From Pseudomonadota bacterium (GTDB taxonomy: Bacteria; Pseudomonadota; Gammaproteobacteria; Burkholderiales; Gallionellaceae), in the NCBI GenBank assembly GCA_021848465.1, contig JAJZUP010000004.1:62001-126000 (forward strand): DNA of 64,000 nt. The letters are read 5' to 3'. The translations under genes and the position numbers were made by a program. The notes beneath the pieces are model-generated. The model was not told the DNA's origin. It made no database searches and saw nothing but the letters and a program-made list of their open reading frames with translations. Shown piece after piece: positions 56,434 to 64,000 of this stretch. The first letter of the stretch is position 1; each line of letters starts with the position of its first letter.

Positions 56434-57467
56434 AAATCGAAACCCTGCGCTGGTTCAACAACCGGCTGGAAATGATAGACCAGCGCATCCTGCCGGCTGC
56501 GTTTGAATACCTGAGTTACTACACGGCGGCCTCGGTGGCCGAGGGCATACGCAGCATGGTGGTGCGCGGTGCACCGGCGATTGGCGTGGCGGCGGCGTAT
56601 GGCGTGGCGCTGGAGGCATTGAAGTTGTCTCAGGGCGAACAGGCCAAGTTTGATGAGGGCATGGAGGAAGGCTTCAAGGTGCTGGCCGCCAGCCGCCCGA
56701 CGGCGGTGAACCTGTTCTGGGCGTTGCAGCGCATGCGCCGCGTGTGGGAAAGCGTCGCCGATCAGTCGCCGCAGCAGATCGCACAGCGCCTGTTGGCCGA
56801 GGCGCAGGAAATCCACGCCGAGGATATCCGCATCAACAAGGCGATGGGCGCGCACGGCGCGGCGTTGTTGCAAGATGGCGCGCGCGTGCTGACGCATTGC
56901 AATGCCGGGGCGCTGGCGACGGCGGGGTGGGGCACGGCGCTGGGCGTGTTCCGCTCGGCGGTGGAGGCAGGCAAGAAAATTTCCGTGATCGCCGACGAAA
57001 CGCGGCCTTTCCTGCAAGGTGCGCGGCTCACCGCCTGGGAGATGGTGCAGGAAAATATTCCGGTGACGCTGATCACCGACAACATGGCCGGCTACATGAT
57101 GGCGCAGGGCGAGGTGGATGCGGTGGTTGTCGGCACCGACCGCGTGGCAGCCAACGGCGACGTCGCGAACAAGATCGGCACCTACATGGTGGCGGTGCTG
57201 GCACGGCGCCACAACATCCCGTTCTATGTGGCGTGCCCGCTTTCCACCATCGACCTGAACATTGCTTCGGGCAAGGACATTCCCATTGAGGAACGCTCGG
57301 CGGATGAGGTGAAAGGCTTCCGTGATACGCATTGGGCGGCGGAAGGTGTACAGATCCGCAATCCTTCGTTCGATGTGACCCCGGCCGAGTTGGTGACTGG
57401 GCTCATCACTGAAAAGGGGGTAGTGCTACAGCCGGATGCGGCGAAGCTGCGCGCTCTGTTTGCGTAG
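56430..57467 (+). CDS. mtnA: S-methyl-5-thioribose-1-phosphate isomerase
   Basis: 345 residues. An eIF2B-like isomerase with catalytic Cys157 in HCNAGALATAGWGT and Asp237 in VVGTDRVAANGD, and the N-terminal MVVRGAPAIGVAAAYG. It converts MTR-1-phosphate, the MtaP product, to MTRu-1-phosphate. The class II aldolase at 54048 can then use it. It overlaps the DUF4424 gene by ATGA and is followed by a REP-like hairpin that may end transcription. Confidence 0.95.
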   Translation: MKIETLRWFNNRLEMIDQRILPAAFEYLSYYTAASVAEGIRSMVVRGAPAIGVAAAYGVALEALKLSQGEQAKFDEGMEEGFKVLAASRPTAVNLFWALQRMRRVWESVADQSPQQIAQRLLAEAQEIHAEDIRINKAMGAHGAALLQDGARVLTHCNAGALATAGWGTALGVFRSAVEAGKKISVIADETRPFLQGARLTAWEMVQENIPVTLITDNMAGYMMAQGEVDAVVVGTDRVAANGDVANKIGTYMVAVLARRHNIPFYVACPLSTIDLNIASGKDIPIEERSADEVKGFRDTHWAAEGVQIRNPSFDVTPAELVTGLITEKGVVLQPDAAKLRALFA

Positions 57468-57519
57468 GAGCGGGCTGTTTGTATTCGCGAATAAATTCGC
57501 TCTACAGGCCCCGCCTTTC

Positions 57520-57587
57520 GTGGGAGCGGCTTTAGCCGCGAATGCACCCCATGCATCCCGCCCATTCGCGGCTAAAGCCGCTCCCAC
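57520..57587. repeat. REP-like perfect inverted repeat
   Basis: GTGGGAGCGGCTTTAGCCGCGAATG (57520-57544) is exactly the reverse complement of 57563-57587, with 18 bp between. Further partial copies lie on both sides (TAGGAGCGGGCTGTTTGTATTCGCG at 57465 and GTCGCTCCCAC at 57594). This is the GTGGGAGCGGC family of repetitive extragenic palindromes common in Pseudomonas and relatives. It sits between the convergent mtnA and cytochrome genes. Confidence 0.85.
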
Positions 57588-57660
57588 AAGAAGTCGCTCC
57601 CACAGCCCCCCATCAAATACCGCCCGCGTAGACACCGGATTTAGCCGCGATGGGGCGCCC

Positions 57661-58125
57661 CTATTTGGTGGCTTGCAGTTGCCAGGCGGCGTGGCAGCCC
57701 AGGCACTTGCTCATGGTGTTGGTCAGCATGGTTTGCAATTCGGCGGGGCTTTTGCCGCTGTTGGCGGCTTGTGCGAGGTCGTCCATGTCGTGATGCACAC
57801 TCATGCCGAGCGACTTGAAGTCCAGCGGCAGCTTGGCCATCAGCGCCGGGTTGACGTCGGCGGCTGAGCCCATGCCGGCGCGACGTGCCGCATCCGCAAC
57901 CTGCTTCATGTCATTTTTGTTGAGTCCATCCAGCACATCATGCACGGTGGTCAGCAGGCCGCGCATTTCCGCCAATATCAATTCACGTTCTGCCGGCGCC
58001 AGTACGACGGCGGTGCGTTTGTCAGTGCCGGGGGCGGTGTTGCCACGGATGAAGAAGAAAGCCAGGACGGCGATGGTGAGCAGCCAGAGCGCGAAGGCGG
58101 CAATGGCGAGTGTGCGAGCATTCAT
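57661..58125 (-). CDS. Membrane-anchored cytochrome with C-terminal haem motif (cytochrome c'-like)
   Basis: 154 residues from the ATG at 58125. An uncleaved-looking N-terminal helix (about 5-26, LAIAAFALWLLTIAVLAFFF) is followed by a helical periplasmic domain and CLGCH at 141-145, ten residues from the C-terminus. A haem motif at the very end of a helical bundle is the cytochrome c' / c-556 arrangement. The electron partner or gas ligand is unknown. The plausible longer reading upstream has no support. Confidence 0.8.
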   Translation of the reverse strand: MNARTLAIAAFALWLLTIAVLAFFFIRGNTAPGTDKRTAVVLAPAERELILAEMRGLLTTVHDVLDGLNKNDMKQVADAARRAGMGSAADVNPALMAKLPLDFKSLGMSVHHDMDDLAQAANSGKSPAELQTMLTNTMSKCLGCHAAWQLQATK

Positions 58126-58297
58126 GGTGTGTTCCCGATGGTTGAAGAGGGGCGCAGCATAAGGGGGTCTTAAAGATGTGGATATAATCCATGTTAGTGA
58201 TTGACAAGTCGGCCGGTTTTGTTTTTCACGCCGTTTTAACGGTTTTCGATGTTGATGGGTTAAAATGCGGCCGTCAAAATTTGGCCATATTTTCATT

Positions 58298-59566
58298 ATG
58301 CTGGAAATCTTCCTGGGGGTTGCCGTGGTGCTGGCGCTGGTACTGCTGGCAATCGTCCTGCTGGCAGTGCGCAAGCTGCCGGCGCAATCCGCCAGTGTGC
58401 TGGAACAGCAGCACCGCGCAATGCTGTCCGACCTGCACGACGGGCTGAACAAACAGGGAGACCGGCTGATTGCGGCACAGGCGGCCGAAGCCGAGCGTTT
58501 GCGTGCGGCCGTGGCGGAGGAGTTGCGCGCCACGCGCGATGCGTTGAATGCGTTGCAGGCCAAGCAGGATGCGTTGCGCAGCGAGATGCTGGCGCAGACG
58601 CTGGAGAAATTGGCCGAGCAGGGGCGCGCCGACCAGAAGCTGATCCAGGAATCGTTCAACAACGCCACCCAGCATTTGCGCACCAGCATCGAAAACCTTT
58701 CCAAAACCGTGGATGGCCGCCTGGAGGTGATCGGCGGCAAGGTGAACGAGCGGCTGGACGAAGGCTTCAAGAAAACCAACGAGACTTTTGTCAGCGTGAT
58801 GGCGCGGCTGGCGACCATCGACGAGGCGCAGAAAAAAATCGACGGGCTGACCAGCAACGTCGTCAGTTTGCAGGAGTTGCTCGGCGACAAGCGTTCGCGC
58901 GGTGCGTTCGGCGAGGTGCAACTGGAAGGGCTGGTGCGCAACATCCTGCCGACGCAGGTGTTCGAGATGCAATACACGCTGCCGAACGGCACACGCGCCG
59001 ACTGCGTGCTGAAGCTGCCGGAGCCGACGGGCATGGTGGCGGTGGATTCCAAGTTCCCGCTGGAGAATTTCCACAAGATGCTGGATGGCGAGCCGGGCGC
59101 GGAGAAGCTGTTCAAGGCCGATGTGCGCAAACATATCGACGACATCGGCAACAAGTACATTATTCCCAATGTCACCTCCGATGGTGCGGTGATGTTCGTG
59201 CCGGCCGAGGCGGTGTTCGCCGAGATCCATGCGCACCATCCCGAAGTGGTGGACTATGCGATGCAGCGGCGCGTGTGGATCGTGTCGCCGACCACGCTGA
59301 TGGCGGTGCTGAACACCGCGCGCGCGGTGATGAAGGATGTCGAGACGCGCAAGCAGGTGCACATCATCAAGGACGAACTGGGCAAGCTGGGCAAGGAGTT
59401 CGGGCGTTTCGACGAGCGCATGAAGAAACTGGCCGACCATATCCGCCAGGCGCATGAAGATGCGCAGAACGTGCGCATCACCAGCGAAAAGATCACCAAG
59501 CGATTCACCAGCATCGAGCAGGTCGAGCTGGATACCGCGTCAGCCCATCCCCCCGCGCTTGAATAA
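58298..59566 (+). CDS. rmuC: DNA recombination protein RmuC
   Basis: 422 residues from the ATG at 58298, so that the membrane anchor (about 2-23, LEIFLGVAVVLALVLLAIVLLAV) is at the N-terminus. ATG 58265 is possible, but it sits on a TAAAAT (58261-58266) that looks like a -10 box. A long coiled coil (about 30-180) precedes the RmuC nuclease-like domain with LLGDKRSRGAFGEVQLE, VAVDSKFPLENF and VIPxxTSDGAVMFVPAEAVFAEI-like residues. It limits inversions at short repeats. Next to several palindromes here, which may be chance. Confidence 0.9.
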   Translation: MLEIFLGVAVVLALVLLAIVLLAVRKLPAQSASVLEQQHRAMLSDLHDGLNKQGDRLIAAQAAEAERLRAAVAEELRATRDALNALQAKQDALRSEMLAQTLEKLAEQGRADQKLIQESFNNATQHLRTSIENLSKTVDGRLEVIGGKVNERLDEGFKKTNETFVSVMARLATIDEAQKKIDGLTSNVVSLQELLGDKRSRGAFGEVQLEGLVRNILPTQVFEMQYTLPNGTRADCVLKLPEPTGMVAVDSKFPLENFHKMLDGEPGAEKLFKADVRKHIDDIGNKYIIPNVTSDGAVMFVPAEAVFAEIHAHHPEVVDYAMQRRVWIVSPTTLMAVLNTARAVMKDVETRKQVHIIKDELGKLGKEFGRFDERMKKLADHIRQAHEDAQNVRITSEKITKRFTSIEQVELDTASAHPPALE

Positions 59567-59575
59567 TTTCCCGAC

Positions 59576-62500
59576 ATGCCGCGCCTGCCAGGAGTCCTGA
59601 GCCTTCCCGCCTCGTTACGCAAGCTGTTGCGTTATGCCGCAATTGCGCTGGGGCTGCTGCTCGCGTTGCTGTTGTATGTGTTGGTGATTGGCGTATCCGT
59701 GGATGCGTCCGGGCAACGCGCCCGCATCGCCGGCCTGCTGGCACAAAGCCTGGGGCGTGAAGTGCATTTCGACGGGCCGATGCAACTGGAAATTTCCGCG
59801 CGTCCCGGTTTGCGCCTCGGCGGCCTGACGATTGCCAATGCCCCGGGTTTTTCCGGCAACGAGTTTGCCAGCCTGGGCGAGGCGCGCCTGAAGTTGAATC
59901 TGTGGGCGCTGCTGGCCGGGCGCATGGAAATCGAGAAACTGTCCGGCAGCCAGGTGCGTGCGCACCTGCAGGTAAATGCCGCCGGCAACAACTGGACTTT
60001 CAAGCCCGCATCCGCGCCGCGCAACGAACCGGCGCAAGCCGGCAATACTGACATCGGCGCGCTGCTGGCGCGGCTGGATATCGAGCGCATCGCACTGGAA
60101 AACCTCGAGGTGGATTTCACGCCGGCCAACGGGCGCAGTCATTCTTTCGAGCTGCAAACGCTGGAGGCGCATTTCCCGGTGGGCAAGCCGCTGACGCTGA
60201 GCCTGCATGGCAGCGTCGAAAAGCAGTATCCCTACCGGCTCGACCTGACCGGCGGCACGCTGGCAGAACTGGCGCGGCTGGAGCAGCCTTGGCCGCTGGA
60301 TTTGAAACTGGAGTTCATGAGTTCGCGCCTGGCGCTGAACGGCAGCTTTTCGAAAGCAGGCGCAACCATCAATTTCGGCCTGGGCACCGAGCATTTCCGC
60401 GAGTTTGCGCAACTGTTGCAGACCAGCCTGCCGCCCGTCGGGCTGGCGGGTATCTCCGGCACAGTCAAGTACACACCGGGCAAGGTGGTGCTGGAGGATT
60501 TGAGCGGGGTGCTGGGCAATACCACACTGGAGGGAAATGTCGCGCTGGATTTTGGCGGGGCGCGTCCGCGTTTGCAAGGCGCCTTGTCGGTGCCGGTGCT
60601 GGATTTGCGGCCGTTCCTGACCGGCAAGCCAGCTACGCAGGAAGCGCCGCCGCCGAAAAGTTTTGCGGAAATATACCGCGAGCTGGCACAGGCCAGCTTC
60701 AGCATGGATAGCCTGAACGATGCGGATGTCGATCTCAGCCTGGCGGTCGGGCGCTGGCTGAGCCTGCCCGGCGATGTGCGCGATACCTTGCTGCAAGTGA
60801 AGCTGGCGCATGGCCGTTTGCAAATGCCGGTGCATGCGAATGTGGCCGGGGTGGATCTGTCCGGCAGCGCGGTGGCCGATGCCAGCGTTGCGCCGGCGCG
60901 CTTCAAGCTGGCGCTGGGTACGCACAACTCCCACTTGGGCAACCTGGCCGGAGTGTTGTTCGGGCTGCCCGGCGTGGAAGGCGAACTGGGGCGCTTCGAC
61001 CTGCGCATCGCGGCGCGCGGCTCGCGCGGGGCCGAGTTGATGGAAAGCCTGGACGTGCAACTCGACGTGGAGCATGGCGAGCTCAGCTATGGCAACGCAT
61101 CCGGCGGCAAGCCGGTGCATTTCACGCTGGACGACCTGGAACTGGCATTAGCCGCCGGCAAGCCCATGCATGGCGGCATGCGCGGCACCTTGCTCGATAC
61201 GCCGTTCAGCGCAACGCTGCAGGGCGGCGTGCTTGCCGCGATGATGCACGAAGGAACGACGCCGCTCGACTTCCGCTTGCAGGCGGGCAGCGCGCATGTC
61301 CAGCTTGGCGGCATGCTGCGTTCGGATGGGCAGAATTCGACGCTGGATTTTGAACTGGCTGCGCCGCATTCCAGCGAGGTGGCGCAATGGCTGGGCCTGA
61401 AGCCTGGCGTGGATGTGCCGGTCAGCGTACGGGGCAATGTGCATGCCGGGGCAACCGAAATGCATCTGGAAAACCTGGCGGTGCAGATCGGCAAAAGCGA
61501 CCTGAATGTGGATTTGCAGCGCACACTGGATGGCAAGGGCAAGGCGCTGATCAGCCTGAAACTGGCGGCAGGCCTGATCGATGCGGACCAGTTGCAGGCA
61601 TTGTTGCCGGAGAGCAAGCCGGCCAAGCCGTCGTCGGCCCCGGCGGCGCAGAACCTGATCGACATTCCGGTGCTGCCGGGCGGGATCAACCTGGCCGATG
61701 CCGACATCGTGGTGCGCGTGCAGCGCGTGGCGAGTAAGTCGCCAATTGCGTTGCGCGACATCCGTTTCGACGGGCGAATCCGCGACGGCATGATGTTTGC
61801 CTCGCCGTTTGCCGCGAATGTGGCCGAGCACGATTTCCGCGGTGCGATCATGCTCGACCTGCGCAGTCAGGAGCCGCATTCCACCGTGTGGCTGGCGGCG
61901 GATTCGCTCGACATCGGTCGCATCCTCGGCAAGCTCGGCATCGGCAATATCGACGCCGGGGTGGGGCACATCAGCCTGCAACTCGACATGCATTCGAGCC
62001 GCCTAGGGGAATTGCTGGCGCAATCGGATATGGCGCTGAGCCTGGATGGCGGGCATCTCGGCCTGCGCGATGCGAATACCGGCAACACGATGCAGATTGC
62101 GCTGGACAAGGGCGAGCTCAGGTCGCGGGCGGGCGCGCCAGTGTATCTCGAACTGTACGGCGCGCTCGATGCGGTGCCGGTGTTCATCAACATCAAGACC
62201 GCCAAGGCGGTGGACCTGATCAATCCGACCGCCGAGATTCCGTTCCGTTTCACCCTGAATGCTGCGGGTGCTGCGTTGCAGTTCGCGGGCGACATCGACC
62301 GCCCGTTCACCAAGAAGGATATCGAACTGGCGCTGGATATGAGCGGCATCCGCCTGAACGATCTCGACCGCCTTGCGCATACCGCGCTGCCGCCCTGGGG
62401 GCCGTGGGCGGCTTCCGGGAAATTCCACATGACGGCGGGCGGCTATGAAGTGTCGGCACTGGCGTTGCAGGTAGGCAGTAGCCAGTTGACCGGCTTTGGG

Positions 62501-63526
62501 CGGCTGAATACCCAGGCGACGCCGCCGCGCATCGATGCGGCACTGACGGCACCGGCGATACAACTGGACGATTTCAAGCTGGGCGACGGGACGGCGGAAA
62601 AAAGCAAGACGCAGGCCAAGCCGGCTGCGGCCAAGTCAAAGAGCAAGGCCGAGTTGCGCGAGCAAGCCGGAAAATCCAGCAACCAGGCGCAGCAGATGTT
62701 AAGCCGCGAGGTGCTGCGCCGCCAGGATGCCTATCTGGTCGTGCGCGTCGGTCAGGTGCTTTCCGGCCGCGATATGCTCGGCAGCGGCGAGCTGGATGCG
62801 AAACTGGAGAACGGCCGCGCCGATATTGCTTCACTGGTACATACGCCGGGCGGCTCCGCCTCGTTCAAGCTGGGCTATGAGCCCGGCGAACACGACGTGG
62901 CCGCCGATTTGCGCATTGCGGCCAAGCATTTCGATTATGGCGTGCTGGTGCGCCGCAATGATCCGAAGAACGAGATGCGCGGCACGTTCACTCTGGACGT
63001 GGATGTGAGCGCGCGCGCGCCGATGCTGTCCGACCTGTTGCGATACGGCAAGGGCCATATCGATTTCGTGGTGTGGCCGCAGAACCTGAAATCCGGGCTG
63101 CTTGATGTCTGGGCGGTGAACGTGCTGATGGCCTTGCTGCCCGCTGTGGATGAATCGAACACGTCGAAAGTGAATTGCGCGATCGGGCGTTTCGTGCTGA
63201 AAGACGGCGTGCTGTCGGACAAGAGCATCCTGATCGATACCAGCCGCATGCGTGTGAAGGGTGAAGGGAGCGTGAATTTCGCCAGTGAAAAGATCAACCT
63301 GTACGTGCAGCCGAAAGCCAAGAAGCCGCAATTCCTGAGCTTCGCGCTGCCGATCGAGCTGAGCGGCACGTTCGACGAATTCCATGTCGGTGTGCGCCCG
63401 GCCGATGTGCTGGCGATGACCGGGCAATTGGTGACCTCGGTGGTGTGGGTGCCGCTGATGTCGCTGTTCGGACATGAAACGCCGGCCGACGGGCGCGATG
63501 TGTGTCTTTCCAGCGGCATCGAGTAG
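59576..63526 (+). CDS. AsmA-family outer-membrane biogenesis protein
   Basis: 1316 residues with one N-terminal signal-anchor helix (about 17-40, LLRYAAIALGLLLALLLYVLVIG). The body is a very long, repetitive beta-rich periplasmic domain. The AsmA N-terminal domain is clear (VHFDGPMQLEISARPGLRLGGLTIANAPGFSG), and AsmA_2-type C-terminal segments lie around 1080-1270 (DFVVWPQNLKSGLLDVWAVNVLMALLP). Such proteins span the periplasm and are linked to phospholipid traffic. Larger than E. coli AsmA (about 617), nearer YhdP/TamB size. It starts 9 bp after rmuC. Confidence 0.9.
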   Translation: MPRLPGVLSLPASLRKLLRYAAIALGLLLALLLYVLVIGVSVDASGQRARIAGLLAQSLGREVHFDGPMQLEISARPGLRLGGLTIANAPGFSGNEFASLGEARLKLNLWALLAGRMEIEKLSGSQVRAHLQVNAAGNNWTFKPASAPRNEPAQAGNTDIGALLARLDIERIALENLEVDFTPANGRSHSFELQTLEAHFPVGKPLTLSLHGSVEKQYPYRLDLTGGTLAELARLEQPWPLDLKLEFMSSRLALNGSFSKAGATINFGLGTEHFREFAQLLQTSLPPVGLAGISGTVKYTPGKVVLEDLSGVLGNTTLEGNVALDFGGARPRLQGALSVPVLDLRPFLTGKPATQEAPPPKSFAEIYRELAQASFSMDSLNDADVDLSLAVGRWLSLPGDVRDTLLQVKLAHGRLQMPVHANVAGVDLSGSAVADASVAPARFKLALGTHNSHLGNLAGVLFGLPGVEGELGRFDLRIAARGSRGAELMESLDVQLDVEHGELSYGNASGGKPVHFTLDDLELALAAGKPMHGGMRGTLLDTPFSATLQGGVLAAMMHEGTTPLDFRLQAGSAHVQLGGMLRSDGQNSTLDFELAAPHSSEVAQWLGLKPGVDVPVSVRGNVHAGATEMHLENLAVQIGKSDLNVDLQRTLDGKGKALISLKLAAGLIDADQLQALLPESKPAKPSSAPAAQNLIDIPVLPGGINLADADIVVRVQRVASKSPIALRDIRFDGRIRDGMMFASPFAANVAEHDFRGAIMLDLRSQEPHSTVWLAADSLDIGRILGKLGIGNIDAGVGHISLQLDMHSSRLGELLAQSDMALSLDGGHLGLRDANTGNTMQIALDKGELRSRAGAPVYLELYGALDAVPVFINIKTAKAVDLINPTAEIPFRFTLNAAGAALQFAGDIDRPFTKKDIELALDMSGIRLNDLDRLAHTALPPWGPWAASGKFHMTAGGYEVSALALQVGSSQLTGFGRLNTQATPPRIDAALTAPAIQLDDFKLGDGTAEKSKTQAKPAAAKSKSKAELREQAGKSSNQAQQMLSREVLRRQDAYLVVRVGQVLSGRDMLGSGELDAKLENGRADIASLVHTPGGSASFKLGYEPGEHDVAADLRIAAKHFDYGVLVRRNDPKNEMRGTFTLDVDVSARAPMLSDLLRYGKGHIDFVVWPQNLKSGLLDVWAVNVLMALLPAVDESNTSKVNCAIGRFVLKDGVLSDKSILIDTSRMRVKGEGSVNFASEKINLYVQPKAKKPQFLSFALPIELSGTFDEFHVGVRPADVLAMTGQLVTSVVWVPLMSLFGHETPADGRDVCLSSGIE

Positions 63527-63560
63527 ACAATAACCAGCCGGGCTTTGCTAAACTACGCAT

Positions 63561-64000
63561 ATGAGAATCCACCTGTTCGTCATCAACCGCATCCGCCTGT
63601 TGTTCGCGCTGTTTTACGATTTGCTGGCGCGACGCTGGAAAAAGAATTTCTACCTGTACCTGGCCGGGGTGTTTACGGTGTTTGCGCTGGCGGACACCGC
63701 GTTCCTGCACTTCACCGAGAAGATGCGCCAAGGCGCGTTCGATGCGATGGTGCGCTACCGCATTCATCCGCCCAAGCCGGACAAGGACATCGTGATTGTC
63801 GACATCAACGAGGCCAGCCTGGCCGCGATGTCCAGGGATTACGGGCGCTGGCCGTGGCCGCGCCAGGTGCTCGGCGAGTTTGTCGAGCAGATCGAGAAGC
63901 AGCATCCCAAGGCGGTGGTGTTCGACATCCTGTTCAGCGATGCCGATGTGTACAACCCCGACAGCGACGCCTATTTCAACGCGGCCATCGCGGCGACGAA
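63561..64000 (+). CDS. CHASE2 domain sensor protein (partial, N-terminal part)
   Basis: Open from ATG 63561 to the window end (146 codons). An N-terminal helix (about 34-52, YLYLAGVFTVFALADTAF) is followed by the start of a CHASE2 extracytoplasmic sensor: FDAMVRYRIHPPKPDKDIVIVDINEASLAAM, GRWPWPRQVLGEF and AVVFDILFSDAD are characteristic. The output (adenylate cyclase, kinase or GGDEF) lies beyond the window. Confidence 0.85.
   Translation, partial: MRIHLFVINRIRLLFALFYDLLARRWKKNFYLYLAGVFTVFALADTAFLHFTEKMRQGAFDAMVRYRIHPPKPDKDIVIVDINEASLAAMSRDYGRWPWPRQVLGEFVEQIEKQHPKAVVFDILFSDADVYNPDSDAYFNAAIAAT

Noticed and set aside
58201-58206. Perfect TTGACA as -35 box for rmuC
   Set aside because: The sequence 16-18 bp downstream (TTTCAC region) is not a -10 box; the better -10-like TAAAAT at 58261 is much too far away.
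57661-59175. 504-residue minus-strand frame that includes the cytochrome
   Set aside because: Only the last 154 residues are real (start at 58125); the upstream part is antisense to rmuC and Ser-rich without family features.
1-64000. CRISPR arrays, prophage or full insertion sequences
   Set aside because: No regularly spaced short repeats, cas genes, phage structural genes or transposases seen; only the MITE-like element and REP-like palindromes.

Overview
The window reads as the chromosome of a GC-rich, motile, Gram-negative bacterium, most likely a betaproteobacterium of the Nitrosomonadales/Gallionellaceae type. This is inferred from the order sdhC-sdhD-sdhA ... sdhB-sdhE-gltA-sucA-sucB, the lipoproteins and TonB-dependent receptor, the flagellar-motor-type protein and the very dense c-di-GMP and two-component signalling. 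No rRNA or species marker is present, so the assignment is an inference.

Layout. 1-783 holds the N-terminal part of a DUF58 protein on the minus strand. 941-3424 encodes sdhC, sdhD and sdhA. The TCA operon is then broken by about 23 kb of same-strand, mostly translationally coupled genes (3457-26677), and it resumes 2 bp later with sdhB, sdhE, gltA, sucA, sucB and an acuI-like reductase (26680-34104). The inserted island carries a REC-PAS-GGDEF protein, three orphan solute-binding proteins each followed by a membrane histidine kinase, a TonB-dependent receptor, a fourth kinase with an Rcp1-like regulator, and a REC-GAF-HD-GYP protein. In its middle is a corrinoid cassette: a ferredoxin/ASKHA reductive activator, a corrinoid-binding protein fused to a URO-D domain, and a DUF1638 protein. 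The cassette is coupled directly to a cytosolic PAS/GAF kinase. Three kinases share almost identical HisKA-HATPase modules about 7 kb apart. This island is the best candidate for an undescribed system: corrinoid chemistry apparently joined to extracytoplasmic ligand sensing, with opposed c-di-GMP synthesis and breakdown as possible output.

34137-34221 is tRNA-Leu(UAG). From 34440 to 47507 come more signalling genes: a MASE1-CHASE-PAS-GGDEF cyclase, a chemoreceptor with a CxxCH haem motif in its periplasmic domain, a Cache-GAF-PAS-GGDEF-EAL protein that seems to start at ATT, an HD-GYP phosphodiesterase coupled to a MotB-like protein, a 267-bp MITE-like palindromic element inserted exactly at the motB-like stop codon, and a degenerate HD-GYP protein.

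47561-49750 is a copper-type P-ATPase. 49826-57467 is a methylthioadenosine salvage cluster: mtaP, a phosphorelay kinase, a FucA-like class II aldolase, apt, an AT-rich DUF4424 gene and mtnA. Together they fit the DHAP-shunt route. The right end holds REP-like palindromes, a C-terminal-haem cytochrome, rmuC, an AsmA-family protein and the start of a CHASE2 protein.
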